Assembly (NCBI GenBank): GCA_965247385.1
Contig: CBDFHG010000007.1
Span: 992,001 to 1,056,000 of the forward strand
Direction: 5' to 3'
Length of the DNA: 64,000 bases
Source of the DNA: Thermohalobaculum sp965247385
Lineage (GTDB): Bacteria; Pseudomonadota; Alphaproteobacteria; Rhodobacterales; Rhodobacteraceae
Positions 1 through 9,004 of this stretch are shown here, piece by piece. The translations under genes and the position numbers were made by a program. Every line of letters begins with the position of its first letter. Position 1 is the first letter of the stretch. The notes beneath the pieces were generated by a model. The model did no database searches, was not told where the DNA came from, and saw nothing but the letters and a program-made list of their open reading frames with translations.

Positions 1-1
1 A

Positions 2-283
2 CAGGGTCGGTTGGCCGACATCCTCTGCCGCCTCGACGTCCTGATCCTCGACGAACTCGGCGACCTGCCCTTCGCTCAGACCGGCGGCCAGCTGCTCTTT
101 CATCTGATCAGCCGTCTCTATGAGCGGACATCCATCGTCGGCACCACGAACCTGGCGTTCGGCGAATGGCCCGGCGTCTTCGGTGATGCAAAGATGACCA
201 CCGCGTTCCTCGACCGTCTGACCCATCACTGCGACATCCTCGAGACCGGCAACGAGAGCCAGCGCTTCAGGAACCGAGCCTGA
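2..283 (+). CDS. istB: IstB-like ATP-binding protein of an IS21 element, C-terminal part
   Basis: This is the last 93 residues of an IstB/DnaC-like AAA+ ATPase, the helper that stimulates the IstA transposase in IS21-family elements. The 5' part lies outside the window. A Walker B-type stretch (LILDELG) is visible near the start, followed by the typical IstB tail with GTTNLAFGEWPGVFGD and AFLDRLTHHCDILE. The reading frame runs open from base 2 to the TGA at 281-283. A DNA end resembling an IS21 terminus follows at about 419. Family assignment is firm; whether the whole element is intact cannot be seen. Confidence 0.9.
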   Translation, partial: QGRLADILCRLDVLILDELGDLPFAQTGGQLLFHLISRLYERTSIVGTTNLAFGEWPGVFGDAKMTTAFLDRLTHHCDILETGNESQRFRNRA

Positions 284-419
284 TCGCCTCGGAAACGCTG
301 GCCCGAGACGGCTGCGCCACATGGAAAGCTACGCCGCCTCGGGCCAGTTCACGTCGCTCCAGACGGATCCCTTTTGCGCGCCGATCAGGGGTCCCGTTTC
401 GTTTCAATGCCGATTGACA
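2..419 (+). mobile_element. IS21-family element, right end
   Basis: The istB remnant is followed by about 135 non-coding bases ending in CCGATTGACA at 411-419, which read in reverse as TGTCAATCGG, the TGT-type terminus of IS21-family elements. The left end is outside the window, so neither a target duplication nor the full size can be checked. Confidence 0.7.
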
Positions 420-633
420 CGCATGGCCATCTCGCGTGGCCCTGGCTTGCCGGGGCCGCGCGAGGGGGTCGCTGAATGGAGATGACAAACACCCCGGCAG
501 TGTGGCCCCGTCGTCTTTTTCCAGAAGTGGTTTTTCGCCGCGAATGGGCCAGGCCGCGATCTTCAGGCCTCATGCGCATCCACGCGGATGGCCAAGGCCA
601 CGCACCCAGACACGCACATAAAGGATAACACGC
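420..633. other. Intergenic region upstream of the HU-like gene
   Basis: Between the IS21 end and the HU-like start codon I see no convincing gene. A GC-rich inverted repeat lies at about 433-465 (CGTGGCCCTGG with a reverse partner near GGCCGCGCG). An AAAGGA ribosome binding site at 619-624 serves the HU-like gene. No clear sigma-70 promoter was identified. Confidence 0.4.
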
Positions 634-1026
634 ATGGCACGACCCATCCGCAAGGCCGCATTGGTCGAAGACCTGGCAACCGAGGCCGGGAGCAGCGAGA
701 CGACGGCGCGCGAGTTTCTGGACGCCCTTGCCAAAGTCGTGAGCCAGCGTCTTGTGGCGGGGGATACCGTGGCGCTGCCTGATCTGGCCAAGTTTGAAAC
801 ACGCGACCGCCCGGCCCGCCAGGTGCGCAGCCCGGCAACCGGCGAAATGGTCGACAAAGACGCCAACAAGAAAGACGCCAACAAGGCGGTCAGCGTCCGC
901 GCCGCCACGGGTCTCAAAGCGGCCGTGAACGCATGGCTTGCCGGGCAAATGGCCGCGGAACCGGGGCGGCAGATGCTGTCCCTGAACGGCAACGCCTCAA
1001 TCTTCACACGGCCCGGGAAGCCGTGA
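634..1026 (+). CDS. HU/IHF-family DNA-binding protein
   Basis: The 130-residue product matches the bacterial HU/IHF histone-like family. The N-terminal helices (RKAALVEDLATEAGSSETT, then FLDALAKVVSQRL) and the following LVAGDTVALPDLAKFE strand are typical. The DNA-binding arm is present as RPARQVRSPATGE, close to the usual R-x-x-R-NP-x-TGE pattern but with SP in place of NP. The protein is about 40 residues longer than canonical HU (about 90), with an uncharacterised tail after residue 95. It should bend or bind DNA non-specifically. AAAGGA stands nine bases before the ATG. It is a stand-alone gene followed by a convergent neighbour. Confidence 0.88.
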   Translation: MARPIRKAALVEDLATEAGSSETTAREFLDALAKVVSQRLVAGDTVALPDLAKFETRDRPARQVRSPATGEMVDKDANKKDANKAVSVRAATGLKAAVNAWLAGQMAAEPGRQMLSLNGNASIFTRPGKP

Positions 1027-1053
1027 AAAAGCCGCCCCGATCGAGCGGCTTCG
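1027..1053 (-). terminator. Rho-independent terminator of the minus-strand coiled-coil gene
   Basis: AAGCCGC (1029-1035) and GCGGCTT (1045-1051) form a 7-bp stem. Read on the minus strand, the hairpin is followed by a run of T (complement of AAAAA at 1026-1030), so it should terminate the gene at 1071-1361. On the plus strand it lacks a U tract and is at best a weak terminator for the HU-like gene. Confidence 0.65.
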
Positions 1054-1070
1054 GCGTTGTTTGGGATGGC

Positions 1071-1361
1071 TCACCCGACCATGAATCGGAGCATTGCGAA
1101 GATGAAGCCCAACTGGACGAACAACGCCCCTGCCCCCCATTTGAACATTTCCGATTTGGCGTCGGCGATTCCAGTCTTCACCTCGGCGATGTCTTGCTTG
1201 AGTTCGGCCTTCACCTCGGCGATATCGGACTTCGTTGCGAGTTCCGAGGTATCTGCGGCGGAGAGACCTTCGACGATGGCCTCGGCCAGACCTTCCTCGG
1301 CCCCCGCGTCGCGGAGCTTCTTGGTAAAAGCCAGTGTGTCGATCTGTAGGGCATGTGCCAT
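1071..1361 (-). CDS. Small coiled-coil protein with C-terminal membrane anchor (DUF1640-like)
   Basis: This protein of about 96 residues has an N-terminal segment (LQIDTLAFTKKLRDAGAEEGLAEAI), a central heptad-rich part with repeats of the type ATKSDIAEVKAELKQDI, and one hydrophobic C-terminal helix (AGALFVQLGFIFAMLRF). This layout matches the DUF1640/CCDC90-like family of small membrane-anchored coiled coils whose role in bacteria is unknown. The ATG at 1361 was preferred over 1370 because AAAGG lies nine bases before it. Two further family members occur at 17355-17618 and 41602-41826. Family confidence is moderate because only the general layout is diagnostic. Confidence 0.65.
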   Translation of the reverse strand: MAHALQIDTLAFTKKLRDAGAEEGLAEAIVEGLSAADTSELATKSDIAEVKAELKQDIAEVKTGIADAKSEMFKWGAGALFVQLGFIFAMLRFMVG

Positions 1362-1649
1362 GATGTGCATCCTTTCTGGAAATATAGGCTGGTTTTCGGG
1401 ACTTGCCTAGGCCGTTTCCGACGCAAGCCAAGGCAATCGCTTTTAAACCTGAACATCGGCCCGGATCATGTTGAGCATGAAGTCATCGCCCCATCCGGCC
1501 TTTTTTGATCTTGCCGCGCATTGATCCTTTTGTGGATCGTCGAGGACATGGAACGGGCCGGGCTGCGCGACAATTGGGGGGCTTTCTGGGAATGACCGCG
1601 CACAGCAAGAGATTGGGGTTGCTGTGGCTGGCTCTGGCGAGGGGCCTAA

Positions 1650-3135
1650 CAGCCCGTTGAAAAAGTCGCCATTGACCGGGTTTCACCCCACGACGAAACA
1701 TGACGCGGCGTCGGCGGTTTCGCCATCCTCCGGGACGATGAGGACGATCTGAGCGACCAGAACGGCTCCAGAGGGCGCAACAAGCACGAAAACACCGCCA
1801 TATCCGCCCGCCACAGCCTGGCGCGGGGTGCCGGCGCCGATGAGTTGGCGCATCAGCAACGAGAGGTTGTGGCCGGCGACATGAAGCAGGTATCGCTTGT
1901 GCACATTCTCGCGCCCGCGCAGCCAGGTTCGGCGCATGCCGCCGCGATCGAGGGTGTGGGCAAAGCAGCGCTCGACGATCTCGGCGCGCAGCTTGAAGGC
2001 CTCGCGGGCGAGCGCGGACTTGAGCCGCACGCGGTTGTTGGTGACCGCCCGGCGCGCCGCCTGGTCACCGCGCCAGCGCGAAAAGCCCTTCTGCCTGGGC
2101 TCGGCGATCCGGGTCTTCCAGGGCCGGGTCTTGCAGGGACTGTCGTCCAGGGCCTTCAAGACCGCCCGTGAGAAATAGCCCTTGTCGGTGACGCATTCGG
2201 CCGGGCTCTCTGGCGTCGGTGCCGCAGCCACCGCCTCGAGGTTTGCCTCGGGCGCCGCCAGGGTCCTGGAAAGCGTCGTGGTGTCGCCCTCATCGGCCGG
2301 GTGCAACTCGGCCGCCACCACCGCCCCGGTGTCCAGATCCACCGCGTGCCCGGGCTTGCAGGCCAGATGGGTCGCGGCGTCCTTCATCCTGGCGATCCTG
2401 GCCTCGGGGTCGCTCCTGCAAACCCGATCCTGGTTCGAGAGCTTCTTGCCCTTGCGCTTGCGGTCCAGACGCGCCAGGTCCTCGGCCGTGGGCGTCTCGA
2501 TGCCGCTCTCCCGGGCCAGATGCTCCAGCATCTCCCGGTAGCCCTCACCCGTGTCGCGCCGCACGATGTTGCGCAGCGCCGCGTTGGCCTCCATGGTCGA
2601 GGCATCCACCCCGATGCGGTCGCCCTTCACCAGACCCGCCTCGGCGATCAGCGCCAGAACCCGGTCGAAGACCGCCGCGTGCCCCTCGTGGGGCAGGCGC
2701 GTGCGGGTCTTCGACAGCCAGGAATGGTCCGGCACACGATCCCGGCTCTCCAGCCGCAGAAACTCCCGCAGCGACAGCGAATCCGAGCAGCGCCATTCCA
2801 GCCCGCGCTCAGAGTCGATGCCCTCGAAACAGCCCACCAGATGCCTGCGGAAACAGCGCCCCGGCGGCACCGAAGGCGCTCCCGTCCTGGCCGCGTAATA
2901 GCACCGGCAGGCCGCCTCGGCGAAGCCGTCGAAGTCGCCCTCGATCAGGACCGACTGAAGACGGTCGTAAAACACATGACCCGGCGAACGCGGCATCTCC
3001 GCCCAGCCCACCATCAAGTCACCCTGACGATCCTTCTGCAGTCCCATCGCCATCGGCGAACCTCCCGGTCAAACCAGAATATCATAGAATCAGACCAGGC
3101 CGCTCGTGTCCAGGGCCGACTTCGTCAACGGGTTG
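1650..3135 (-). mobile_element. IS1182-family element, copy A
   Basis: The element is bounded by imperfect inverted repeats: left CAGCCCGTTGAAAAAGTCG, right (reverse) CAACCCGTTGACGAAGTCG. A 4-bp CTAA duplication lies on each side. It is 1486 bp long with one transposase gene on the minus strand. Copies B (19912-21402) and C (42158-43648) share the same ends and also have YTAR-type duplications. Confidence 0.88.
1683..3053 (-). CDS. IS1182-family transposase, copy A
   Basis: This 456-residue DDE transposase has an N-terminal DUF772-like half (SLREFLRLESRDRVPDHSW) and a DDE_Tnp_1 catalytic half. Candidate catalytic residues are the Asp in GVDASTMEAN, the Asp in CVTDKGYFS and a Glu in the region before HVAGHNLSLLMR. 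Compared with copies B and C it has five extra residues (CKTRP) from a small in-frame duplication near DSPWKTR and several private substitutions such as CRSDPEA. The frame is open, so it may still be functional. Confidence 0.9.
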   Translation of the reverse strand: MAMGLQKDRQGDLMVGWAEMPRSPGHVFYDRLQSVLIEGDFDGFAEAACRCYYAARTGAPSVPPGRCFRRHLVGCFEGIDSERGLEWRCSDSLSLREFLRLESRDRVPDHSWLSKTRTRLPHEGHAAVFDRVLALIAEAGLVKGDRIGVDASTMEANAALRNIVRRDTGEGYREMLEHLARESGIETPTAEDLARLDRKRKGKKLSNQDRVCRSDPEARIARMKDAATHLACKPGHAVDLDTGAVVAAELHPADEGDTTTLSRTLAAPEANLEAVAAAPTPESPAECVTDKGYFSRAVLKALDDSPCKTRPWKTRIAEPRQKGFSRWRGDQAARRAVTNNRVRLKSALAREAFKLRAEIVERCFAHTLDRGGMRRTWLRGRENVHKRYLLHVAGHNLSLLMRQLIGAGTPRQAVAGGYGGVFVLVAPSGAVLVAQIVLIVPEDGETADAASCFVVG

Positions 3136-3908
3136 CTAACGGCCTGTTCCAGCTTCGGTGACAACAATTTCCAGCGGCTGGGCGCGCTTGCGACGACGTC
3201 GTTCATCGGAGCCGCGGAACCGGCGCCACGGCAGAAATTGACCCGGGCCGAGCTCGACAAAATCCCCTTCGCCACCATCGCCTTGTCATTCAGCGGCAGG
3301 CAGCGCACCTTCCTGGTGCCGCTGGCGGACAATGGCGGCTATCTGAACTATCTCGGTTCGGGCGGGCGCGGGCTGGTGATGATGGGGGGTGCTGTCACCG
3401 GCACCCAGGCGCTGGGCCATGACCTGGAGGCGGTGCGCCACCAGCCGGATGACCCGGTCGCCTATCCCACCCCGGTCGCCGACTGGCCAGGCTAGGTCTA
3501 TCGTGACTACCAGTACGCCCAGCGCAGCGGCGCCGAGTTCAGCATCACCGTGGCTTGCGTGTTCGAGCGGGTGGCGCGCGAAAACATCGGGATAGTCGAG
3601 ATCGACTTCGAGGTGGTGCGGATCCGCGAGGTCTGCACCAACGCCAGGCGTCAATTCACCAACACCTGTTGGGTCGAGCCGGAGACCGGGTTCATCTGGA
3701 AGTCCCAACAATGGCCTGGAGCGAATCTGGAGCAGGCCACGATCGAGATCATCCGGCCCTATGCGGGTCGCGTCTTTTCCGGTCACCAGGCACGATGTCA
3801 GGCCCGGCAAGGGCACCGCACGGTGTTCACAAAGCTTGTCTCGGCGCACTGGCCAGTGCTTTAACTTCCAGGCGCGAACAGCGCCGCAGCAGCAGGCTCG
3901 GAGAGACC

Positions 3909-5987
3909 ATGACCACCACCTCGATACGGCTCAGCGTCGATATCGGCGGAACCTTCACCGACGTGGTGCTGGAGGCCGGCGCCGCGCTACATTCGGTCAA
4001 GGTGCTGACCACCCCTACGGCGCCGGAAGACGCAATCCTGGGCGGGATCGGGCTGGTCTGCGGGCAGGCTGGCGTGGCGCCGAGCGAGGTGACGTCGATC
4101 ATCCATGGCACCACGTTGGCGACCAATGCGCTGATCGAGCGGCGCGGGGCACGGACGGCGCTGATCACCACCAGGGGTTTCCGCGATGTGATCGAAATGC
4201 GAACCGAGAGCCGGTTCGAGCAATACGACCTGAACCTGGTGCTTCCCGAGCCGCTGATCGCGCGCAACCACCGCCATGTTCTGGACGAACGCATTGGAGC
4301 CTCGGGTCAGGTATTGCGACCGCTGGAGCGGGGCGTGGTGGAGGCAATGGCGGAGGTTGTCGCGGCCGGCGGGTATGAAAGCATCGCAGTCGGGCTGCTG
4401 CATTCCTACGCCAACGACACCCATGAGCAGTTGGTGCGCGAAGTGTTCGCGACGCGGCTTCCCGGCATGCCAGTGTCGTTGTCGTCCGAGGTTTCACCGC
4501 AGATGCGCGAATATGAGCGCTTCACCACGGTTTGCGCCAACGCCTATGTGAAGCCCCTGATGGGAGCCTATCTGAATCGCCTGACCGGGCGGATGGCGAA
4601 GATAGACATCACCGCACCAGTGATGCTAATGCATTCAGGCGGCGGCATAATCTCGCTGGAGAGCGCGGTGGAGTTCCCGGTGCGACTGGTGGAGTCCGGC
4701 CCTGCCGGGGGTGCGATCTTCGCCGCCGATATCGCCCGGCGCTATGGGTTGGACCGGGTGCTGTCGTTCGACATGGGTGGCACTACGGCGAAAATCTGCA
4801 TGATCCGGGGGCAGTCACCGAAAACCGCGAGGGTGTTCGAGGTGGCGCGGAGTTACCGGTTCAAGAAAGGTTCGGGGATGCCGATCTCAATACCGGTTAT
4901 CGACATGGTCGAGATTGGCGCGGGCGGAGGCTCGCTGGCCAGCGTTGACGCGATGCGACAGATCAGGGTCGGGCCGGAGAGCGCCGGGTCGGAGCCAGGG
5001 CCAGCCTGCTATCAGAACGGCGGCAACCGGCCAGCGGTGACCGACGCCGATCTGGTTCTGGGACGGCTGGACCCAGAGGATTTCGCCGGGGGGACAATAC
5101 CACTTTCGGCGGAGGCAGCAGGGATTGCCATCGACGTGGCGGTTGGCGCGCCCCTGGATCTGGACCGGATGACGGCGGCGTTCGGCATCGCCGAGGTGGT
5201 GGACGAGAACATGGCCAACGCCGCAAGGGTTCATGCGGTTGAGAACGGCGAGGACCTTTCCGGGTTCACCATGATCGCCTTCGGTGGCGCGGCCCCGCTT
5301 CATGCCGGGCGGTTGTGCCAGAAGCTGGGGATCGGCCGGTTCCTGGTGCCGCCGGGGGCAGGCGTGGGTTCAGCCATCGGGTTCCTGCGCGCACCCTTCA
5401 GCTTCGAGGCAACGCGGAGCGCCTGTATGCGGCTGTCGGATTTCAGCGCTGCGGCGGCGGGCGCAGTGCTGGGCGAGTTGCGCGACGAGGCGGCGGTGTT
5501 TGTGCGTTCCTGCGATGCCGGGGCCGAGATCGGCTTCGAGGCACGGGCCTATATGCGCTACGTCGGCCAGGGCTGGGAGATACCCGTCGATCTGGGGGGG
5601 GCGGAGGAACTCACTGAGGAGAGCTGTCTGGCCTTGTTCGAGGCGGCCTACACGGTGCTTTTCGGACGTGTGGTGGATGGGGTTGATATCGAAATCACGA
5701 GTTGGGCGGTGAAAGCGACGACCCCCCTGCCCGCTTCGGCAGTGATTGGCGAAGCTGTGGCAGGGGCAGGGGTGATCGCCGGAGAAACCCGGTCGCTGTT
5801 CGACCCCGGATTGGGCGAGGTGGTCGTGGCGAGGGTGGTGCCGCGGGACGGGTTGGTGTCGGGCGACCGGTTTGACGGCCCGGCTATGGTAACCGAGCGC
5901 GAGACCACGGTGGTGATCCCGACCGGATTCAGCGCCACGGTGCGGGCCGATGGCAGCATCGAAGTGATGCGGGAGATTGCACAATGA
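3909..5987 (+). CDS. hyuA: Hydantoinase/oxoprolinase A subunit (HyuA-like)
   Basis: The 692-residue product is an ATP-dependent N-methylhydantoinase/5-oxoprolinase A-type subunit (actin-like ATPase fold). Visible motifs are the phosphate-binding VDIGGTFTDVV at residues 10-20, HGTTLATNALIERRG, VESGPAGGAIFAAD, the second phosphate loop SFDMGGTTAKIC near residue 288 and MVEIGAGGGSLA. The ATG at 3909 was chosen because the family N-terminus begins right there; the longer upstream frame overlaps the yjbF remnant. It works with HyuB to open cyclic imides such as N-methylhydantoin, hydantoins or 5-oxoproline at ATP cost. The stop overlaps the next start (ATGA at 5984). The exact substrate cannot be read from sequence. 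Confidence 0.9.
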   Translation: MTTTSIRLSVDIGGTFTDVVLEAGAALHSVKVLTTPTAPEDAILGGIGLVCGQAGVAPSEVTSIIHGTTLATNALIERRGARTALITTRGFRDVIEMRTESRFEQYDLNLVLPEPLIARNHRHVLDERIGASGQVLRPLERGVVEAMAEVVAAGGYESIAVGLLHSYANDTHEQLVREVFATRLPGMPVSLSSEVSPQMREYERFTTVCANAYVKPLMGAYLNRLTGRMAKIDITAPVMLMHSGGGIISLESAVEFPVRLVESGPAGGAIFAADIARRYGLDRVLSFDMGGTTAKICMIRGQSPKTARVFEVARSYRFKKGSGMPISIPVIDMVEIGAGGGSLASVDAMRQIRVGPESAGSEPGPACYQNGGNRPAVTDADLVLGRLDPEDFAGGTIPLSAEAAGIAIDVAVGAPLDLDRMTAAFGIAEVVDENMANAARVHAVENGEDLSGFTMIAFGGAAPLHAGRLCQKLGIGRFLVPPGAGVGSAIGFLRAPFSFEATRSACMRLSDFSAAAAGAVLGELRDEAAVFVRSCDAGAEIGFEARAYMRYVGQGWEIPVDLGGAEELTEESCLALFEAAYTVLFGRVVDGVDIEITSWAVKATTPLPASAVIGEAVAGAGVIAGETRSLFDPGLGEVVVARVVPRDGLVSGDRFDGPAMVTERETTVVIPTGFSATVRADGSIEVMREIAQ

Positions 5988-8887
5988 GCGCCCTTTCCTC
6001 GGTAGCAAATCAGGTTATGTGGAACCGGCTGATCTCGGTCGTCGAGGAACAGGCGCGGGCGCTGGTGCGGACGGCGTTTTCGACCTCGGTGCGCGAGGCG
6101 GGGGATTTGTCCGCCGGAGTTTATGACCTGGCCGGGCGGATGCTGGCGCAAGCGGTGACCGGTACGCCTGGGCATGTCAACGCGATGGCTGAATCGGTGG
6201 CGCATTTCATGCGCGAGATCGGTGTCGCGGAGATGCGCGAGGGCGATGTCTACATCACCAACGACCCGTGGATGGGCACCGGGCATCTGCACGATATCAC
6301 GGTGGTGACTCCCTCATTTTTCAAGGGGCGGCATGTGGGTTATTTCGCCTGTACCGCCCATGTGGTGGATATCGGCGGGCGAGGGTTCGGGGCCGACGGG
6401 AACTCGGTTTACGAAGAGGGATTTTTGATCCCCATCATGCATTTCGCGCGGGAAGGCGAAGTGAATCGTGACCTGGTAAAGATCGTCCGCAACAATGTGC
6501 GCGAGGCCGATCAGGTTGTTGGCGACATCTATGCGCTGGCCGCCTGTAACGAGACCGGGCATCGCCGGCTGGCGGATATGCTGGAGGAATTCGGGCTGGA
6601 GGATCTGGAGACCATCGCCGGGTTCATTCTGGAGCACAGCCGCCGGGCAACGGTCGAGCGCATCGCCGCTCTGCGCAAGGAGTCTTCGAGCCAGATAACG
6701 CTCAACGAAATGACCATCGACGGCTACGATACTCCAATTCGGCTGGCGGTGCGGCTGGATATTTGCCAGGACCGGATTCTGACGGATTTTACCGGCACCT
6801 CGGCGGTTGATCCGAAAGGCATCAATGTACCGCTGGTCTATACAAAAGCTTATGCATGCTACGGGCTGAAATGCGCCATCGCCCCGGAGATCCCGAACAA
6901 CGCCGCCTCGCTGGCACCGTTCGAGGTGACGGCGCCGGAGGGGTGTATCCTGAATGCCGTTCACCCGGCTCCGGTCGCTCTGCGCCATGTCATCGGCCAC
7001 ATGATCCCCGACACCGTGTTGGGGGCGCTGCACAAGGTGCTGCCGGGCGTGGTGCCGGCGGAGGGGTGCGGGTCGTTGTGCAACTTCCAACTGAGTCTGC
7101 GGCCTCGGCGTGACGGTAATGTGCCCCCCGATGCGCGGCGGGCGGAGGTGCTGTTGTTCAACTGCGGCGGCTCCGGCGCGCGGCCATCCTTCGACGGGAT
7201 GAACGCCACCGCCTTTCCCTCGGGCGTAATGACCATGCCGGTCGAGGCGACCGAGCATACCGGGCCGGTGATCGTGTGGCGCAAGGAACTGCGGCCGGAT
7301 TCCGGCGGAGCCGGGCGGCAGCGCGGGGGCCTGGGGCAGTATATGGAGATTGGTGCGACGGAGGGCCATGAGTTCGACTTCAGCGCCATGTTCGACCGGG
7401 TGCGCCACCCGGCGCGGGGCCGCGAAGGCGGGCAACCGGGCGGGCTGACCCGGTTCGATCTGGACGACGGCACGGTAATGCGCGGCAAAGGAAGGCAAGC
7501 GATCCCGCCGGGACGGCGGGTGATGCTGGCCCTGCCGGGGGGGGCTGGATACGGCGACCCGAAGGATCGCGACCCGGCGCTGGTCAGGCGTGACGTCGAG
7601 CGGGGATATATCTCGCCCGAATCGGCATTGCGGGATTACGGGATATCGCCCGAGAACAAGGCCCGAGAACCAGGAATGAGCGTCGGACCCATGACCGGCG
7701 TGCCGAAGCACAGCGCTTATGATGTGGTGATTGTCGGCGGGGCGATCATGGGGTCTTCGGTGGCCTGGTTCCTGTCAGCGGACCCTGTTTTTCAGGGCCG
7801 GATACTGGTGGTGGAGCGCGATCCGAACTACGCGCAGGCTGCATCGGCGCTGTCGGCCAGTTGCATCCGGCATCAGTTTTCAAATGCGGTCAATGTGCGG
7901 ATGTCGATGTTCGGGACCGAGTTCATTCGATCCTTCCGCGAACAGCTGGGAGGCGACCCGGAGACCCCGGAGATCGTTCTGAAGGAAACCGGTTACATGT
8001 TTCTCGCCAGCGAGGTCGGGGTGCCGGTGCTGCGGGAGAATCAGGCGGTGCAGGCGGGATGTGGCGCGGCGACGGTGCTGATGACTCCGGACGAGATCGC
8101 CGCGCGGTTCCCGTTCTACAACATCGACGGCATTGCGCTGGGCAGCTTCAATCCGGTTGGCGAGGGCTGGTTCGACGGCTTTACCATGATGCAGTGGTGG
8201 CGGCGCAAGGCGCGCGAGAACGGGGTCGAGTATATCACAGGCGAAGTGGTGGCGATGACCCGCAACGGCGGGCGGGTCGACAGCGTGACACTGGCCAGCG
8301 GCGAGACGGTGGCCTGTGGCACGGTTGTCAACGCCGCCGGGCCCTATGGCGGGCGGGTGGCGGCGATGGCCGGGATCGAACTTCCGGTGGAGCCGCGAAA
8401 GCGCTGCCTGTTCGTCTTCGACTGCCGCACACCGCTGGGCCAGCCCATGCCGCTGACGGTCGATCCATCGGGGGTGCATTGCCGGTCCGAGGGGGAATTC
8501 TATCTGGCCGGTGCGGTGCCGGAGGATGACAGCCGACCGGACCATGACGACTTCGAGGTCGATTATTCCGAGTTTGAGGACAAGGTCTGGCCGGTGATGG
8601 CGAACCGGGTCCCCGCCTTCGAGGCGATCAAGTTGGTGCGCGGCTGGGTCGGGCATTACGATTTTAACGCGCTGGACCAGAACGGCGTGATCGGGCCACA
8701 TCCGGAGATTGGCAACTTTCTGTTCGCCAACGGGTTTTCCGGGCATGGGCTGCAACATGCGGCTGCCGTGGGACGGGCCGTGGGCGAGTTGGTGAGCCAT
8801 GGTGAATACCGGACGCTGGACCTGTCCGAGTTGGCCTATGACCGGGTGCTGACGGGAACGGCGTTCCGGGAACAGGCAATCATTTGA
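5984..8887 (+). CDS. hyuB: HyuB-like subunit fused in frame to a DAO-type FAD oxidoreductase
   Basis: One open frame of 967 residues holds two complete enzymes. Residues 1 to about 560 are a hydantoinase/oxoprolinase B subunit (NDPWMGTGHLHD near 93, LPGGAGYGDPKDRDP near 520, and a family-like end). Residues from about 570 form a DAO/glycine-oxidase-type flavoprotein: YDVVIVGGAIMGSS dinucleotide-binding motif near 578-591 and a C-terminal NGFSGHGLQHA FAD-closing motif. An internal ATG at 7676 (residue 565) sits in an ATGA context; in the other frame that TGA would end HyuB in the usual coupled way. The fusion may therefore be genuine or the product of a one-base indel. Together with HyuA the pair suggests ring opening then oxidation of an N-methyl amino acid such as sarcosine (inference). 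Confidence 0.85.
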   Translation: MSALSSVANQVMWNRLISVVEEQARALVRTAFSTSVREAGDLSAGVYDLAGRMLAQAVTGTPGHVNAMAESVAHFMREIGVAEMREGDVYITNDPWMGTGHLHDITVVTPSFFKGRHVGYFACTAHVVDIGGRGFGADGNSVYEEGFLIPIMHFAREGEVNRDLVKIVRNNVREADQVVGDIYALAACNETGHRRLADMLEEFGLEDLETIAGFILEHSRRATVERIAALRKESSSQITLNEMTIDGYDTPIRLAVRLDICQDRILTDFTGTSAVDPKGINVPLVYTKAYACYGLKCAIAPEIPNNAASLAPFEVTAPEGCILNAVHPAPVALRHVIGHMIPDTVLGALHKVLPGVVPAEGCGSLCNFQLSLRPRRDGNVPPDARRAEVLLFNCGGSGARPSFDGMNATAFPSGVMTMPVEATEHTGPVIVWRKELRPDSGGAGRQRGGLGQYMEIGATEGHEFDFSAMFDRVRHPARGREGGQPGGLTRFDLDDGTVMRGKGRQAIPPGRRVMLALPGGAGYGDPKDRDPALVRRDVERGYISPESALRDYGISPENKAREPGMSVGPMTGVPKHSAYDVVIVGGAIMGSSVAWFLSADPVFQGRILVVERDPNYAQAASALSASCIRHQFSNAVNVRMSMFGTEFIRSFREQLGGDPETPEIVLKETGYMFLASEVGVPVLRENQAVQAGCGAATVLMTPDEIAARFPFYNIDGIALGSFNPVGEGWFDGFTMMQWWRRKARENGVEYITGEVVAMTRNGGRVDSVTLASGETVACGTVVNAAGPYGGRVAAMAGIELPVEPRKRCLFVFDCRTPLGQPMPLTVDPSGVHCRSEGEFYLAGAVPEDDSRPDHDDFEVDYSEFEDKVWPVMANRVPAFEAIKLVRGWVGHYDFNALDQNGVIGPHPEIGNFLFANGFSGHGLQHAAAVGRAVGELVSHGEYRTLDLSELAYDRVLTGTAFREQAII

Positions 8888-9004
8888 AGCTGCGCCTTTT
8901 GTAACCGTCCGGTCTCCCCGCCCTTGAAGGGTTTGTGATTGGCGTGCGAGCCTTCGGGTGATCGCGGGCGATCGTGTCCGTTTGAATTACGCGGACACTT
9001 GAAC

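Larger units (their letters stand above)
1592..3864 (+). pseudogene. yjbF: YjbF/GfcB-like lipoprotein gene split by IS1182 and carrying a stop
   Basis: The 5' piece at 1592-1649 encodes MTAHSKRLGLLWLALARGL, a lipoprotein signal peptide. The same frame resumes after the insertion at 3136 with L-T-A-C-S-S, so the lipobox Cys lies just beyond the inserted IS. The 4-bp sequence CTAA occurs on both sides (1646-1649 and 3136-3139). The downstream part contains the family-like LVPLADNGG and FIWKSQQWPG. An in-frame TAG at 3493-3495 is a second lesion, and the frame then stays open to the TAA at 3862-3864. YjbF/GfcB proteins are outer-membrane lipoproteins associated with exopolysaccharide or capsule export. 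Family call is inferred from remembered motifs; the split itself is read directly. Confidence 0.75.

Noticed and set aside
2219..3161. Long plus-strand open frames opposite the IS1182 transposases (also near 20568 and 42018)
   Set aside because: They recur at every IS1182 copy in antisense and have compositions typical of high-GC shadow frames.
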